From NCBI GenBank assembly GCA_002840275.1, contig PHAB01000005.1:62001-126000 (forward strand): 64,000 bases of DNA. The letters run 5' to 3'. The notes under the pieces were generated by a model. It saw nothing but the letters and a program-made list of their open reading frames with translations, was not told the origin of the DNA and searched no databases. The stretch is from Firmicutes bacterium HGW-Firmicutes-14 (lineage in GTDB: Bacteria; Bacillota; Thermincolia; Thermincolales; UBA2595). Position numbers and translations under genes: made by a program. Positions 24,299 through 35,769 of this stretch are shown in pieces; the stretch's first letter is position 1, and each line of letters starts with the position of its first letter.

Positions 24299-24921
24299 AC
24301 GAAACAAAACCTGTAATTACCGAACTAATATATGGGGCGCTGTTTGCACCGGCCTCAACTTTCAGGAGAATCTCCGGAGACCCGCCCCTGTTTTACAGTT
24401 TTATTGTCTTTCTGGCAGTACTTGTACTGACATCCCTGGTTCAGATTGTCATCCCGCAGCAGGTGGGTAACCTGCCGCCTGAGCTGGCAGATGCTCTGTC
24501 CGGGACAGGGCCGTACCTTGGAATAATAGGGGCCGTGTTTTCAGTTATCGGTTGGTTTATCCAGGCAGGCGTATTTCAGGTATTTGCAGAGCTTTTCGGG
24601 GGACGGGGCCGGGCGGCCGAAGTACTGACAGTTTTGGCATTTGCCTCTGTACCGGGAGTAGTGATTATTCCTTTCAGGATATTTAGCTACTATACGCCGG
24701 ATTCGCTTCTCAGCAGCTTTCTGACGATGGCTGTAACGTTAGCCGTTATAGTGTGGCGAATTGCCATTTTGACAATAGGTTTGAGAGAAACCCATCAGTT
24801 TTCAACAGGAAAAGCCCTGGCTGCAATTTTTGTGCCGGGGGCTGTTATCCTGCTGGCAGCTGGCATACTGGCAGCATCCCTTATAGGTCTTTTTGTCCCG
24901 TTTCTTAACCAGGTATTTTAA
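24295..24921 (+). CDS. Yip1-family membrane protein
   Basis: 208 residues with five hydrophobic helices and the Yip1 domain pattern (LIYGALFAPASTFRRI at the N-terminus, VLTVLAFASVPGVV in the middle). Bacterial members have no established role; some lie next to exported-protein processing genes. The ATGA overlap with sppA means coupled translation, so a link to membrane protein quality control is plausible but inferred. Confidence 0.8.
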   Translation: MNETKPVITELIYGALFAPASTFRRISGDPPLFYSFIVFLAVLVLTSLVQIVIPQQVGNLPPELADALSGTGPYLGIIGAVFSVIGWFIQAGVFQVFAELFGGRGRAAEVLTVLAFASVPGVVIIPFRIFSYYTPDSLLSSFLTMAVTLAVIVWRIAILTIGLRETHQFSTGKALAAIFVPGAVILLAAGILAASLIGLFVPFLNQVF

Positions 24922-25077
24922 GTCCGCTATGATACTAAAGCGATAGATAAATTAAGGCGATAAAAGATGTAGAATGGTGCCGGAATATCGCGACTCATTT
25001 ATTTTACCAAAAGAAGGAATATCAGTTTTCACCTCGAAGTATTTTTTATTTCTCGGCTGAGGAAAGGGGGATTAAAT

Positions 25078-25467
25078 TTGGAGGTTAAATTGCTGGTTGT
25101 TGATGACCAAATGGGTGTCAGGAGACTGCTGTACGAGGCATTTAAAGAAGAAGGATACAAGGTCGAACTGGCCGGCAGCGGGCTGGAGGCCCTTGAAAAG
25201 GTGAAATCCGAAATGCCTGACATTATTCTGATGGATATGAAAATGCCAGGAATGAACGGTCTGGAAACCCTTCATGAGATAAAGAAAGTTAATGATTCCA
25301 TCCTTGTGGTTATGATGACTGCATATGGAGAGTTGGAAATCATTTCTGAAGCCATGAAACTGGGAATCAATGAGTATATTACCAAACCTTTTGATATCAA
25401 TGAACTTAGAAGTGTTGTGAAAAAGGTGTTGGATAAGAACCTGAATCGTTTAAAAATAAAAGCCTGA
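25078..25467 (+). CDS. spo0F: Spo0F-like single-domain response regulator
   Basis: 129 residues, a lone receiver domain with the acid pair D9/D10, phosphoacceptor D53 in LMDMKMPG, conserved T82 and K103 in TKPF. There is no output domain. It lies upstream of fba with one gene between, close to the spo0F-fbaA order of Bacillus. In the phosphorelay Spo0F takes phosphate from sensor kinases and passes it to Spo0B; many Clostridia lack Spo0B, so the downstream partner here is not certain. TTG start follows AAAGGGGGA. Confidence 0.82.
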   Translation: MEVKLLVVDDQMGVRRLLYEAFKEEGYKVELAGSGLEALEKVKSEMPDIILMDMKMPGMNGLETLHEIKKVNDSILVVMMTAYGELEIISEAMKLGINEYITKPFDINELRSVVKKVLDKNLNRLKIKA

Positions 25468-25555
25468 AATTTGCATGCCCATCCAGCAACATATTTGATA
25501 AAAAGAGGAATTTTATTCTCGGTGGCGAAGTAAAAATATTAGAGGAGGGTTTGCC

Positions 25556-27126
<1,571 letters not shown>

Positions 27127-27160
27127 AAAGAATAACAAAACAATGAAGAAAAAGAATAAT

Positions 27161-27190
27161 AAAAAGCGGCCCAGGTCGCTTTTTATTTTA
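27161..27190 (+). terminator. Terminator after fba
   Basis: AAAAAGCG (27161-27168) pairs perfectly with CGCTTTTT (27177-27184), followed by ATTTT. Confidence 0.8.
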
Positions 27191-27211
27191 ACCCTGCGCA
27201 CATGGAATTAT

Positions 27212-27730
27212 ATGGAACCATTGAAACAGGTGGTTAAAAACGGACAAACACTGGCGGACCAACTGGATGTACCGGCCCAGGCCGTTAACGGCAGGACCCT
27301 GGTGCCTGTGCGCTTTGTCACTGAAAATCTGGGGGCAGATGTTAGCTGGGACCAATCTACATATACCGTGGTTATTGCTTTTTCTGAAGAACGTGACGGG
27401 ATGACCCCCGAAGAACTGATGCTGAAAAGCAATGAAGAATTGATGAAATACAATACATATAAATTTGAAGGCTCCGGGACAATCGAAATACAGATCCAGG
27501 ATATGAATATCACTTCCGGTGTAACAATGGAAGGGCAATATAAGAAGTCTGGGGACAAACAGGAGGTATACCTGGCCCAGACGGTTGAATTTCCTGCCAT
27601 TGATGGGTCGCCCGGCAGGAATTGCCAATAACCGGTGATATCAGTGAATTGATGCAGAACCAAGACCCCCAGAAGGCCATTGAGATGATGGAAGAATTCG
27701 GCCTGGTCCTGATTTTGGGGCAAAAGTGAC
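27212..27730 (+). pseudogene. Remnant of a copper-amine-oxidase-type stalk domain protein
   Basis: The frame from 27212 contains VNGRTLVPVRFVTENLGAD, the hallmark of the 'copper amine oxidase N-terminal' domain found in many exported proteins of this lineage, but signal peptide and ribosome site are missing. The frame ends at 27631, while the protein-like sequence continues in another frame (LPITGDISELMQNQDPQKAI to 27730), so a frameshift is present as well as a 5' truncation. The fba terminator lies just upstream. Confidence 0.65.
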
Positions 27731-27901
27731 GATGCCTGACGTAACGGCATAAATATTTATCCGGAGCAGTATTAAAAAGGTATTAAAAGCCGGGGCCTGG
27801 GGCATAGGAAGAAGGCCCCGGGTCCCGGCAATATTGTCTTTAAACGGTGTATAACCGGTATCGGTTTTACAGAAACTTTATAATGGGAGGTGATTAGTGC
27901 A

Positions 27902-28549
27902 ATGAAAATTTTTATCGATACTGCCAATATAGAAGAAATAAAGAAGGCAAACAGGCTTGGGGTCATTAGCGGTGTAACCACCAATCCTTCCCTTATCGCC
28001 CGGGAAGGACGTAATTTCAGGGAAGTTGTACAGGAAATTTGTGAAATAGTTGACGGCCCCATTAGTGCCGAGGTAATCAGCCTTGAATCAGCAGGAATGG
28101 TATCAGAGGCCCAGGAACTGGTCAGGATTCATCCTAATATAGTCATCAAAATTCCTATGACAGCTGAGGGCTTGACAGCAACCAAAATACTTTCGGAAAA
28201 GGGCATAAAGACAAATGTTACCCTGATATTTTCTGCCAACCAGGCCCTGCTGGCCGCTTTGGCCGGTGCAACCTATGTCAGCCCGTTTGTGGGGAGGCTT
28301 GATGATATAGGTCAGGATGGGATGGAGCTGGTCAGGGAGGCTGTACAGATTTATGAGATATATGACTTCAACACCCAGATTATTGCGGCCAGCATAAGGC
28401 ATCCCATCCACGTAACTCAGGCGGCAAAAGCCGGGGCTCATATCGCCACTGTTCCGTACAAGATTATTATGCAGATGACCAAACATTCCCTTACTGATAT
28501 CGGTATAGAAAAATTCCTTTCAGACTGGGAAACGGTCAAAAATAAATAA
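27902..28549 (+). CDS. fsa: Transaldolase-like fructose-6-phosphate aldolase
   Basis: About 215 residues, the short MipB/TalC form. Schiff-base lysine in [10 protein letters not shown], and TTNPSLI and [11 protein letters not shown] motifs are present. It acts in the non-oxidative pentose phosphate pathway or splits fructose-6-phosphate; the short family includes both activities and the sequence does not settle which. ATG 27902 is favoured because GGGAGGTGAT is about eight bases upstream; the in-frame GTG at 27890 overlaps that site. Confidence 0.9.
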   Translation: MKIFIDTANIEEIKKANRLGVISGVTTNPSLIAREGRNFREVVQEICEIVDGPISAEVISLESAGMVSEAQELVRIHPNIVIKIPMTAEGLTATKILSEKGIKTNVTLIFSANQALLAALAGATYVSPFVGRLDDIGQDGMELVREAVQIYEIYDFNTQIIAASIRHPIHVTQAAKAGAHIATVPYKIIMQMTKHSLTDIGIEKFLSDWETVKNK

Positions 28550-28722
28550 TATGAGGCGCCGGTTGTACAGGTATTAAATTTTACCCCAAAAATTACTGTG
28601 CGGCCGGCGCTTAAAATTTCGTTCTTCAGGAAGGAACAGCTGCATATAAGGTAGAAAGTAAATATAGCATAACACAATGAAGCATAGTGCCATACTTTTA
28701 ATAAACTATAGGAGGGGTTAAT

Positions 28723-29688
28723 TTGATTCGCGAATTGGCAATGGAATTTGCCCGGGTAACGGAAGCGGCAGCTATAGCCTCAGCCCGCTGGATGGGCCGG
28801 GGAGATAAAGATGCGGCTGACGATGCAGCAGTTGTTGCTATGAGGACAGTTTTCAGTACGGTACAGATCGATGGGACGGTAGTTATCGGTGAAGGTGAAA
28901 TGGATGAAGCGCCGATGTTGTACATAGGTGAAAAGGTCGGGACCGGCTCTGACCCAAAAGTTGATATAGCAGTGGACCCGGTTGAAGGAACCAATAATGT
29001 GGCCAGGGGGCTGAATAATGCCATTGCCGTTGTGGCTGTGGCAGAAACGGGAGGTTTCCTCCACGCTCCCGACATGTATATGGATAAAATAGCCGTGGGA
29101 CCTAAAGCCAAAGGGAAAATCCATCTGGATGCACCGGTGGCAGAAAACTTGAAAGCCGTGGCTGAAGCAAACGAGAAGGATATTGAGGACCTGACAGTGG
29201 TTATCCTTAAAAGACCGAGACATGAAAAACTTATTAACGAGGTACGTGCCCTGGGTGCCCGTATCCAGCTTATCCAGGACGGCGACGTGGCCCCGGCTGT
29301 TGCAGCGGCCATGGGCGGTACAGGTGTGGATATACTGATGGGGATAGGCGGGGCCCCGGAAGGGGTACTGGCTGCCGCAGCTTTAAAGTGCCTGGGTGGC
29401 GAGATGCAGGGACGCCTTTGGCCTGAGGATGATGAAGACATTGAAAGGGCTAAAAAACTGGGTATTGGGGATGTTGACAGGCTATTGACCATGAAAGACC
29501 TGGTTAAAACCGATGATGTTGTATTTGCCGCGACAGGGATAACTGACGGTGACCTGGTTCAGGGAGTAAGGTTCTTTGGTAACGGTGCCAGGACCCATAC
29601 TGTTGTTATGCGGTCAGTGACAGGCACAGTAAGGTTTATTGATGCTATTCACCGGCTGGATAAGAAACCTTTTATTTATAGAAGATAA
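28723..29688 (+). CDS. glpX: Class II fructose-1,6-bisphosphatase
   Basis: 321 residues of the GlpX type. Metal and substrate motifs are [20 protein letters not shown] and [18 protein letters not shown]. It hydrolyses fructose-1,6-bisphosphate in gluconeogenesis, which matches an autotrophic or organic-acid lifestyle. TTG start with GGAGGGG upstream. Confidence 0.95.
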   Translation: MIRELAMEFARVTEAAAIASARWMGRGDKDAADDAAVVAMRTVFSTVQIDGTVVIGEGEMDEAPMLYIGEKVGTGSDPKVDIAVDPVEGTNNVARGLNNAIAVVAVAETGGFLHAPDMYMDKIAVGPKAKGKIHLDAPVAENLKAVAEANEKDIEDLTVVILKRPRHEKLINEVRALGARIQLIQDGDVAPAVAAAMGGTGVDILMGIGGAPEGVLAAAALKCLGGEMQGRLWPEDDEDIERAKKLGIGDVDRLLTMKDLVKTDDVVFAATGITDGDLVQGVRFFGNGARTHTVVMRSVTGTVRFIDAIHRLDKKPFIYRR

Positions 29689-29985
29689 CTTCACAGAAAG
29701 CAAAAGAACCTCGTGAAAAGGAGATTCAAAATGCAGCATAGGACCTCGCCTTGACGAGGGAAATTGCTAATGATATACTTATTTTGCCGGTTTATCAAGG
29801 GGGTTTCACTGGAGGAACAGTGGTCAGACGGAGGGTTAGATACAATCTTATCAGGCTCTTCAGATTGCAAGGGGCCCCGGGGAAATTAGCCCTGGGCTTT
29901 GCTGTTTGATGGGTATATGGTTAAACGGCACAGGCAGGAGATACTGAAGTGGCTCGTTGACAGGCAGACGTAGGAGGAGAAGTAT
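29689..29985. other. Intergenic region without a convincing gene
   Basis: 297 bases. A GGCCCCGGGG...GCCCTGGGC imperfect stem with a T-rich tail lies near 29870-29905 and could be a terminator. Short open stretches (for example an 18-codon frame MVKRHRQEILKWLVDRQT ending 29972) lack ribosome sites and were not called. Confidence 0.5.
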
Positions 29986-30483
29986 TTGCGGCTGTATAGG
30001 TATATGAAATACCAGTATTATAAAATGATCAGGCTAAAAGATACCCCTGCAAAAGTTGCCCAGGGTGGTGGTTTGGGATTTGCCATGGATTTTGCCGTAC
30101 CTATTCCCATGGTGAGCATTTTCATAGCCTTTATTGTTGCGCGGATACTTAAGGTAAACAGCCTTGCAGCGGTAATATCGGCAACATCCCTGAAGCCTTT
30201 TTTCCCGGCTATTGTGGCACTTAATATTTACGTCCAATCTATGCTGGTTTCAACTTTTCCTGTCCTGGGAGAACTGGTTCTGCCAAGGATGGCAGATACG
30301 ACTCATCTTGATAAAGCAATTAACAAGGTCCTGTCAGGGGGGGTTCCCTACCTGATGGCTGGGGCCATTAACGGTCTCCTGATATTTATCATTTCTTATT
30401 TTATTATTTATCAGATTCTCTCATTGCGGATAGACAGGATTAAAAACAGGAAGAAAAAAAAAAATAAAAAACGGCGCCTCTAA
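29986..30483 (+). CDS. DUF2062 domain membrane protein
   Basis: 165 residues. The DUF2062 pattern is seen (MKYQYYKMIRLKDTPAKVAQ then a glycine-rich helix), with three to four hydrophobic segments and a very basic C-terminal tail (KNRKKKKNKKRRL). Function unknown. TTG start follows AGGAGGAG at good spacing. Confidence 0.78.
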   Translation: MRLYRYMKYQYYKMIRLKDTPAKVAQGGGLGFAMDFAVPIPMVSIFIAFIVARILKVNSLAAVISATSLKPFFPAIVALNIYVQSMLVSTFPVLGELVLPRMADTTHLDKAINKVLSGGVPYLMAGAINGLLIFIISYFIIYQILSLRIDRIKNRKKKKNKKRRL

Positions 30484-30649
30484 TAAGGCCTATGACAAAG
30501 TGTGATGCGAAAGGGAAGGATATGTTCCGCAAGCAGTGGGGTGTTCCTCCCCTTTTATGCTCTTTGGGGACTTTTTAGACGGCTTTATGAATAAGCTTTT
30601 TACCGGCAGGGTATACTACAGGTAATTACGGATTTAGGAGGGGAAGTAT

Positions 30650-31906
30650 TTGAACGCTTCCGATTTGGAAAACAAAACGATAGTGGAATTGTACGAAATA
30701 GCAAGACAGCTGGAAATACAGGGATATTACAAGCTGCGGAAAAAGGAACTTATTTTTGAAATTACCAAGGTAAAGACCCAACAGGACCAAACTCTTTTTG
30801 CCGAAGGAGTGCTGGAGATTTTGCCTGACGGATATGGGTTCCTCCGGCCGTTCAGTTACCTTCCCAGCCTGGATGACATTTATGTATCTCCATCTCAGAT
30901 CAGGAGGTTTGACCTCAGGACCGGGGATCTTGTAGGCGGACAGGTAAGGCCGCCCAAGGATAATGAAAAGTATTTTGCCTTACTCAGGGTTGAAGAGATA
31001 AACGGGACAGGTATTGAAAAATCTGCTCAGAGAATACATTTTGATGCACTTACCCCCATCTACCCAAATAAACGTATAAACCTTGAAGTCGGCCCCGAAC
31101 TTGCAGTGACAAGACTGATTGACCTGATTGCCCCAATCGGAAAAGGCCAGAGAGGCCTGATTGTATCTCCGCCAAAAGCCGGCAAAACTGTTCTTCTTAA
31201 ACAAATCGCCAACAGTATTACAACCAACTATCCGGATATGCACCTTATCGTATTGTTAATTGATGAGCGGCCTGAAGAGGTTACAGACATGCAGAGGTCA
31301 GTGAAAGGTGAGGTAATTAGTTCAACCTTTGACGAACCGGCTGAGAATCATGTGAAGGTTGCGGAAATGGTGCTCGAGCGGGCCAAAAGACTTGTGGAGC
31401 ATGGGAGAGATGTAGTAATACTTTTAGACAGCATCACAAGGCTTGCCAGGGCCTACAACCTGGTAGAGCCATCCAGCGGCAGGACCCTGTCAGGGGGTGT
31501 TGACCCCAGTGCTTTGCATAAGCCCAAAAGGTTCTTCGGGGCTGCCCGGAACATTGAAGAGGGCGGAAGCATGACAATACTTGCCACTGCCCTGGTAGAA
31601 ACGGGAAGCAGGATGGATGACGTGATATTTGAAGAGTTCAAGGGGACCGGCAATATGGAACTTATACTTGACCGTAAGCTTGCTGACAGGAGAATCTTCC
31701 CCGCCATTGATATCAAGCGTTCCGGCACCCGCAAAGAGGAACTTCTTCTGAGTAAGGAAGAGATGGACCTGATGTGGAGCCTTCGCAAGACCTTCAGCCA
31801 GTCTACAACAACAGAAGCCATTGAGCTCTTGTCCGAAATAATGAGGAAGACCAAATCCAACAGGGAGATTATGCTGAAAACACTGGATTTTTGTAAAGTT
31901 GTTTAG
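30650..31906 (+). CDS. rho: Transcription termination factor Rho
   Basis: 418 residues. An N-terminal SAP-like domain, a cold-shock RNA-binding domain ([15 protein letters not shown]), Walker A in [10 protein letters not shown] and Walker B in [16 protein letters not shown], plus the Q/R-loop [20 protein letters not shown], are all intact. The hexameric helicase ends transcripts at C-rich rut sites. TTG start with AGGAGGGG. A hairpin element begins 27 bases after the stop. Confidence 0.97.
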   Translation: MNASDLENKTIVELYEIARQLEIQGYYKLRKKELIFEITKVKTQQDQTLFAEGVLEILPDGYGFLRPFSYLPSLDDIYVSPSQIRRFDLRTGDLVGGQVRPPKDNEKYFALLRVEEINGTGIEKSAQRIHFDALTPIYPNKRINLEVGPELAVTRLIDLIAPIGKGQRGLIVSPPKAGKTVLLKQIANSITTNYPDMHLIVLLIDERPEEVTDMQRSVKGEVISSTFDEPAENHVKVAEMVLERAKRLVEHGRDVVILLDSITRLARAYNLVEPSSGRTLSGGVDPSALHKPKRFFGAARNIEEGGSMTILATALVETGSRMDDVIFEEFKGTGNMELILDRKLADRRIFPAIDIKRSGTRKEELLLSKEEMDLMWSLRKTFSQSTTTEAIELLSEIMRKTKSNREIMLKTLDFCKVV

Positions 31907-31932
31907 GGCAGCCTAATCAAATTGGTCAAATG

Positions 31933-32057
31933 CAAGAGGTGGCAGATACAATTCCTCCAGGACGGCAACGATTCAGCCAGTTACCCAATCGCGCTTACGC
32001 GCTCTTGGACTGGCGGACATCAGACTCGTCCTGGAGGAATAGTATCTGCCACCCTTG
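31933..32057 (-). repeat. Hairpin element copy 3 with 70-nt conserved core
   Basis: Core 31961-32030 (minus orientation) between arms 31933-31960 and 32031-32057 (CAAGAGGTGGCAGATAC against GTATCTGCCACCCTTG). The internal helix is GCCAG with CTGGC, and the tip is GCGC-GTAA-GCGC. A TTTTTG run follows on the plus strand, so it can act as the rho terminator. Confidence 0.87.
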
Positions 32058-32108
32058 TTTTTGTTAAGTCTTAAGTTTGAGTTAGGCTTCTCTATGTAGG
32101 GAAAGGCA

Positions 32109-32507
32109 TTATCTGCTGCTTTCCAGGATGCTTAAAAATTCCTGGGGTGAAATAACTACCGGTCCCCTGGGGAAATGTTTTATGTTCCCTGTTACCAGAT
32201 ATGCCCCGGCGCTTTGGGCAACCTCATAAAACTTCTTATCATCTTCATCCTCAAATACGTCAGAAATTGGCTCAGGTACTATTGAGATCCCCGTTCGGAC
32301 AATATAATCAACAACCTGCCTGGCTGCTTTCCATTCAAACCCAAATTTAGGACGGCGGAGCACATCCTGATTTTCTGCTATAATACGGCTGTCAAAGCAT
32401 ATAGTGATATTACCGTTAAGTACATGGTCTAAGACCTTTGCAGGATTGCCAGACGGTGACAGTAATGCAGAAACAAGAATATTTGTATCTAACACAGCCT
32501 TTATCAT
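32109..32507 (-). CDS. PIN-domain toxin of a type II toxin-antitoxin pair
   Basis: 132 residues. The N-terminal LDTNILVSALLS, the central E in AENQDVL and the acidic EDEDDKKF plus LVTGN near the C-terminus make up the metal-binding PIN active site (COG1569-type putative toxin). Such proteins are RNases. The gene overlaps the antitoxin gene by four bases and is downstream of it, the usual order. Confidence 0.88.
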   Translation of the reverse strand: MIKAVLDTNILVSALLSPSGNPAKVLDHVLNGNITICFDSRIIAENQDVLRRPKFGFEWKAARQVVDYIVRTGISIVPEPISDVFEDEDDKKFYEVAQSAGAYLVTGNIKHFPRGPVVISPQEFLSILESSR

Positions 32508-32791
32508 TTCTGCTTTTCCTGCCGTACCCTGGATATTTCCGCATTAATTTCATCCATTGTCATATCTGCCTTACCATTACGCAGAGAAGAAAGACGCAGC
32601 TTGTTGACCGCCCTCATAGTCATTGATTGTCTGACACTGGCCAGTATATCCTCAAGATTTTCATCATCTATTTCAATCATCAGCGCACTTGGTTTTCCAT
32701 TATTGGTAATTATAACTTCATGAACTTCTGAAAGCTTCTCCCAAACCTTGCGCGGGTGTGTCCGTAAGTCCCTGACAGTATAGAAATTCAT
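32504..32791 (-). CDS. Phd/YefM-type antitoxin
   Basis: 95 residues. The N-terminal DNA-binding fold has TVRDLRTHPRKVWEKL and the short strand EVIITNNGKPSALM typical of Phd/YefM. The C-terminal half is charged and would wrap the toxin. A -10 box TATAAT lies on the minus strand about 37 bases upstream. Likely represses its own operon. Confidence 0.87.
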   Translation of the reverse strand: MNFYTVRDLRTHPRKVWEKLSEVHEVIITNNGKPSALMIEIDDENLEDILASVRQSMTMRAVNKLRLSSLRNGKADMTMDEINAEISRVRQEKQK

Positions 32792-32929
32792 TTAATATCA
32801 CCTCAAAATTTGTTTTCTTAAATTATACTATATTGTCACCCAATCGTCTACTTTTTATTCATTTGTGTATAAAAAGCGTGGGTAGGGGAAAAATAAAAAG
32901 GAACTTGCTTTTTGGAGAGGTGATATTGA

Positions 32930-33793
32930 ATGAAATCGAAGAGAATTACGAGAGAAAAAATTATAAAATGGGTAGCGGCAGGGGTGCTGGCAGCATTTCT
33001 TAGTGCTGCCGCCGGTGCAGGCACCTGGGCTGCACCGGAGCAGGAAGAAGGCGGGCGCGTTACTGACCCCGAACTTTATAAATATACCGTGGCCAGGGGT
33101 GACTGCCTGTGGTCTGTCGCCAGGAAATTCGGAATAGATGCAGACTGCCTGGCAGAGAACAACGGGCTTGACAGTGACAGCCTGTTGTTTGAGGGACAAA
33201 GCCTGGTTATCCCCGGAAGGGAAACAATGACCTATACGGTCAGCCATGGTGATACCCTATGGGGTATCGCCCGCAGATTTAACACTTCAGTGGATACAAT
33301 GTTACAGGAGAATAATCTGAAATCTCCGGAACTCCTTCTTCCAGGACAGGTACTCACTGTTCCTGCTGCCTTACAAGCAGCCGCGACTGATAAAAAAAGC
33401 CGTCTGGGTTTAATTCCCCAATTGGCAATACACCCTGTAACCGGGATTATCTCATCGGTATTTGGCGTGAGAGAGGGCCGGATGCATGAAGGTATTGATA
33501 TTGCGGCAGAGCACGGTTCGCCGATAAAGGCGGTTGCGGCCGGAACAGTTGTGTTTGCGGGTGAACGCGGTTCATACGGAAACGCTGTGATAATCAATCA
33601 CGGCGCGGGCTTCAGGAGTCTATACGGTCATGCATCCAGGCTGGAAGTAGAACAAGGCCAGCAGGTTAAAGAAGGGCAGGTAATTGCCAGGGTAGGCAGT
33701 ACGGGACGTTCAACAGGTCCTCACCTGCACCTGGAACTGCTGTTCAAGGGTATTCCGCTGAATCCTGGGTTATACCTGCCGGGGCAGTTGTAG
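32930..33793 (+). CDS. LysM-M23 peptidoglycan endopeptidase
   Basis: 287 residues. Signal peptide ending near AAAGAGTWA, two LysM domains (about 47-95 and 102-145) and a C-terminal M23 metallopeptidase with the zinc ligands in MHEGIDIA and GPHLHLEL. The LysM modules bind glycan and M23 cuts peptide cross-links; homologues act in wall turnover or spore formation. Monocistronic, with a GGAGAGGTGAT ribosome site. Confidence 0.92.
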   Translation: MKSKRITREKIIKWVAAGVLAAFLSAAAGAGTWAAPEQEEGGRVTDPELYKYTVARGDCLWSVARKFGIDADCLAENNGLDSDSLLFEGQSLVIPGRETMTYTVSHGDTLWGIARRFNTSVDTMLQENNLKSPELLLPGQVLTVPAALQAAATDKKSRLGLIPQLAIHPVTGIISSVFGVREGRMHEGIDIAAEHGSPIKAVAAGTVVFAGERGSYGNAVIINHGAGFRSLYGHASRLEVEQGQQVKEGQVIARVGSTGRSTGPHLHLELLFKGIPLNPGLYLPGQL

Positions 33794-33883
33794 AGAACTT
33801 ACTGCGGTCTTTTTCAAATAGAACTTCAAAAAAAGAAATATGGGTGCTCTGTGAACAACTGAGAACCCAATTTGACCATTTGT

Positions 33884-34010
33884 GAGGGACCGGCAGATTT
33901 GTTCTTCCGTGACGAGTCTGACATCCGCTTGTCCAATCGCGCACGTGCGCGATTGGGTAACAAGCTGAGTTGTTGCCGTCATGGAAGAATTTATCTGCCG
34001 GTCCCTGCTC
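33884..34010 (+). repeat. Hairpin element copy 4 with 70-nt conserved core
   Basis: Core 33911-33980 between arms 33884-33910 and 33981-34010 (GAGGGACCGGCAGAT against ATCTGCCGGTCCCTGCTC). The internal helix is GCTTG with CAAGC. Here the tip differs: AATCGCGC and GCGCGATT pair fully around ACGT. It lies 90 bases after the LysM-M23 gene. Confidence 0.87.
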
Positions 34011-34051
34011 TTTATGAGTAAAAAGGGGAATCCAGGGAGTCTGCATTTACT

Positions 34052-34079
34052 TTGATTTTTTAAAAAAAGGTAATATAAT
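34052..34079 (+). promoter_or_regulatory. Promoter of the radical SAM gene
   Basis: TTGATT (34052-34057), 16 bp, TATAAT (34074-34079). Confidence 0.65.
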
Positions 34080-34158
34080 TGAAAGGAAGCTCTTACCTGA
34101 GCGAACAAGCCAGGAACATAGCGATACCGTATATTTTAAGATAAGGGGACTATATTCC

Positions 34159-35430
34159 ATGTTTCAAATGCTTTATGCGGACTCCGGGGGCAAAATGTAT
34201 GAGCACCCGGACCTTTCAGCCGGTGGCCGCACCGGCAGCCTTTATACAGAACTCCGGGCAGAAGATGCAGTACTGCTGCCGGGAGGGGCTTCCCTGGTAT
34301 TGATTCCTCAAGGCACTCCGGTGGGCATCAAAGAAGGAGGCCGTTTTACGGGGTTTTCCCGCGGCTTTCGGGGAGAACCTGTCTTTGCAGTCGGGGCCCT
34401 TCTTCCCCAGGGGTATACCAGGACACTGTTCCCTGCCTTTACACGTGATGAACCTTCCCCCCTGCCTCTTTTTGGCTATGCTGCGGTTGGATGGAAGGAC
34501 GGAAAGGTTTATACCGCGGCCCTGAAGACCGATGACCCTTATAAATGGGACCCGGTAAATTACTGCACTCCGGAACTGGCCGGCCTGGTGGAGCAGAGAA
34601 CATCTGAAAATGCCGGGAACCGGATTATCAGGCAGTTGGGGAAGTGTGCCCTTGAATACCGGTGTTTCACGGCCCAGAACATCTTTTACCGGAGGTGGGA
34701 AGGAGGAATTCCTGTATCTCCCGCCTGTAATGCCAGGTGTATGGGCTGTATTTCCCTCCAGCCTGCCGAATGCTGCCCCTCTCCCCAGAACAGGATAAGT
34801 TTCACTCCTTCGGTTGAAGAGATTGTGGAAATTGCACTGCCCCATCTGGAGGAAGCTGAGGATGCCATCATAAGTTTTGGCCAGGGCTGTGAGGGCGAAC
34901 CGTCCCTGGCGGCCCGGGAGGTATCCGGGGCGGTTGAACGGCTGCGCGGCAGGACCGGCAGAGGGACCATAAACATGAACACAAATGCCGGTTATACCGA
35001 GGGCATAAGGGAAATTTGTTCTGCCGGGATAGATTCTCTCCGGGTCAGTACCGTCAGCGCCATAGAAGATACATACAATGCGTATTATATGCCCCAGGGG
35101 TATACCTGGAATAATGTCTGTTCATCAATTTCCCTGGCAAGGGAGCAGGGGGTCTATGTCTCATTAAACCTGCTGACTTTTCCGGGGTTGACAGACCTGG
35201 AGAGAGAGGTTGCGGCCATGGCAGACTTTATCAGGGAATATGATATCAATATGGTCCAGGTAAGAAACCTGAATATTGACCCCGATTTCCTGGCATCCCG
35301 CCTGGCTGTTGCCGGGGGCAAAGGTCCCGGCGGGGATGAACCCCTTGGAATAGATGTCTTTCTTAGAATACTCAGGGAGGAAATACCCGGGCTGGAAATC
35401 GGAAACTATTCAAAACCGGTGGCAAAATGA
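34159..35430 (+). CDS. Radical SAM protein of unknown substrate
   Basis: 423 residues. The N-terminal about 190 residues are beta-rich with no recognised domain. The radical SAM cluster motif is CNARCMGC (CxxxCxxC) near residue 195, with extra cysteines in ECCPSP just after. The glycine-rich SAM-binding segment (IISFGQGCEGEPSL) and the barrel pattern follow. It should bind a 4Fe-4S cluster and cleave SAM. Gene order beside rho and rpmE gives no clear pathway. Substrate unknown. Confidence 0.82.
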   Translation: MFQMLYADSGGKMYEHPDLSAGGRTGSLYTELRAEDAVLLPGGASLVLIPQGTPVGIKEGGRFTGFSRGFRGEPVFAVGALLPQGYTRTLFPAFTRDEPSPLPLFGYAAVGWKDGKVYTAALKTDDPYKWDPVNYCTPELAGLVEQRTSENAGNRIIRQLGKCALEYRCFTAQNIFYRRWEGGIPVSPACNARCMGCISLQPAECCPSPQNRISFTPSVEEIVEIALPHLEEAEDAIISFGQGCEGEPSLAAREVSGAVERLRGRTGRGTINMNTNAGYTEGIREICSAGIDSLRVSTVSAIEDTYNAYYMPQGYTWNNVCSSISLAREQGVYVSLNLLTFPGLTDLEREVAAMADFIREYDINMVQVRNLNIDPDFLASRLAVAGGKGPGGDEPLGIDVFLRILREEIPGLEIGNYSKPVAK

Positions 35431-35462
35431 ACGTGTCTGAAAATGAAGTATCTGAAAAGTAG

Positions 35463-35491
35463 TTGCATCCCCATAATCGTTATGTTATAAT
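35463..35491 (+). promoter_or_regulatory. rpmE promoter
   Basis: TTGCAT (35463-35468), 17 bp, TATAAT (35486-35491). Confidence 0.7.
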
Positions 35492-35539
35492 ATTTAAAGT
35501 TTATGATTTGGTGATATTCCCAGAAAAGAGGTGAAGGCC

Positions 35540-35737
35540 ATGAAAAAAGAAATTCATCCACAGTACGAATCTGCACGGGTTACGTGTGCTTGCGGAGAAA
35601 CTTTTGAGACAGGGTCGACGAAAAAAGACCTCAGGGTTGAAATTTGCTCAAAATGCCATCCTTTTTTTACAGGTAAACAAAAATTTGTGGATACAAGTGG
35701 CCGGGTGGATAAATTCAAGAAAAAATATGGTATGTAA
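35540..35737 (+). CDS. rpmE: 50S ribosomal protein L31 (zinc-binding form)
   Basis: 65 residues starting MKKEIHPQY. It keeps the zinc cysteines (CACG and CSKCHPF), so it is the C+ form, then [20 protein letters not shown] 35540 has GAGGTGA six bases upstream; the in-frame GTG 35531 is inside that site. Followed by a terminator. Confidence 0.96.
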   Translation: MKKEIHPQYESARVTCACGETFETGSTKKDLRVEICSKCHPFFTGKQKFVDTSGRVDKFKKKYGM

Positions 35738-35741
35738 TCAT

Positions 35742-35769
35742 AGCAGAGCACCAGGCTCTGCTCTTTTTA
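35742..35769 (+). terminator. Terminator after rpmE
   Basis: AGCAGAGC pairs with GCTCTGCT across a 5-nt loop and is followed by CTTTTT. Confidence 0.88.
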
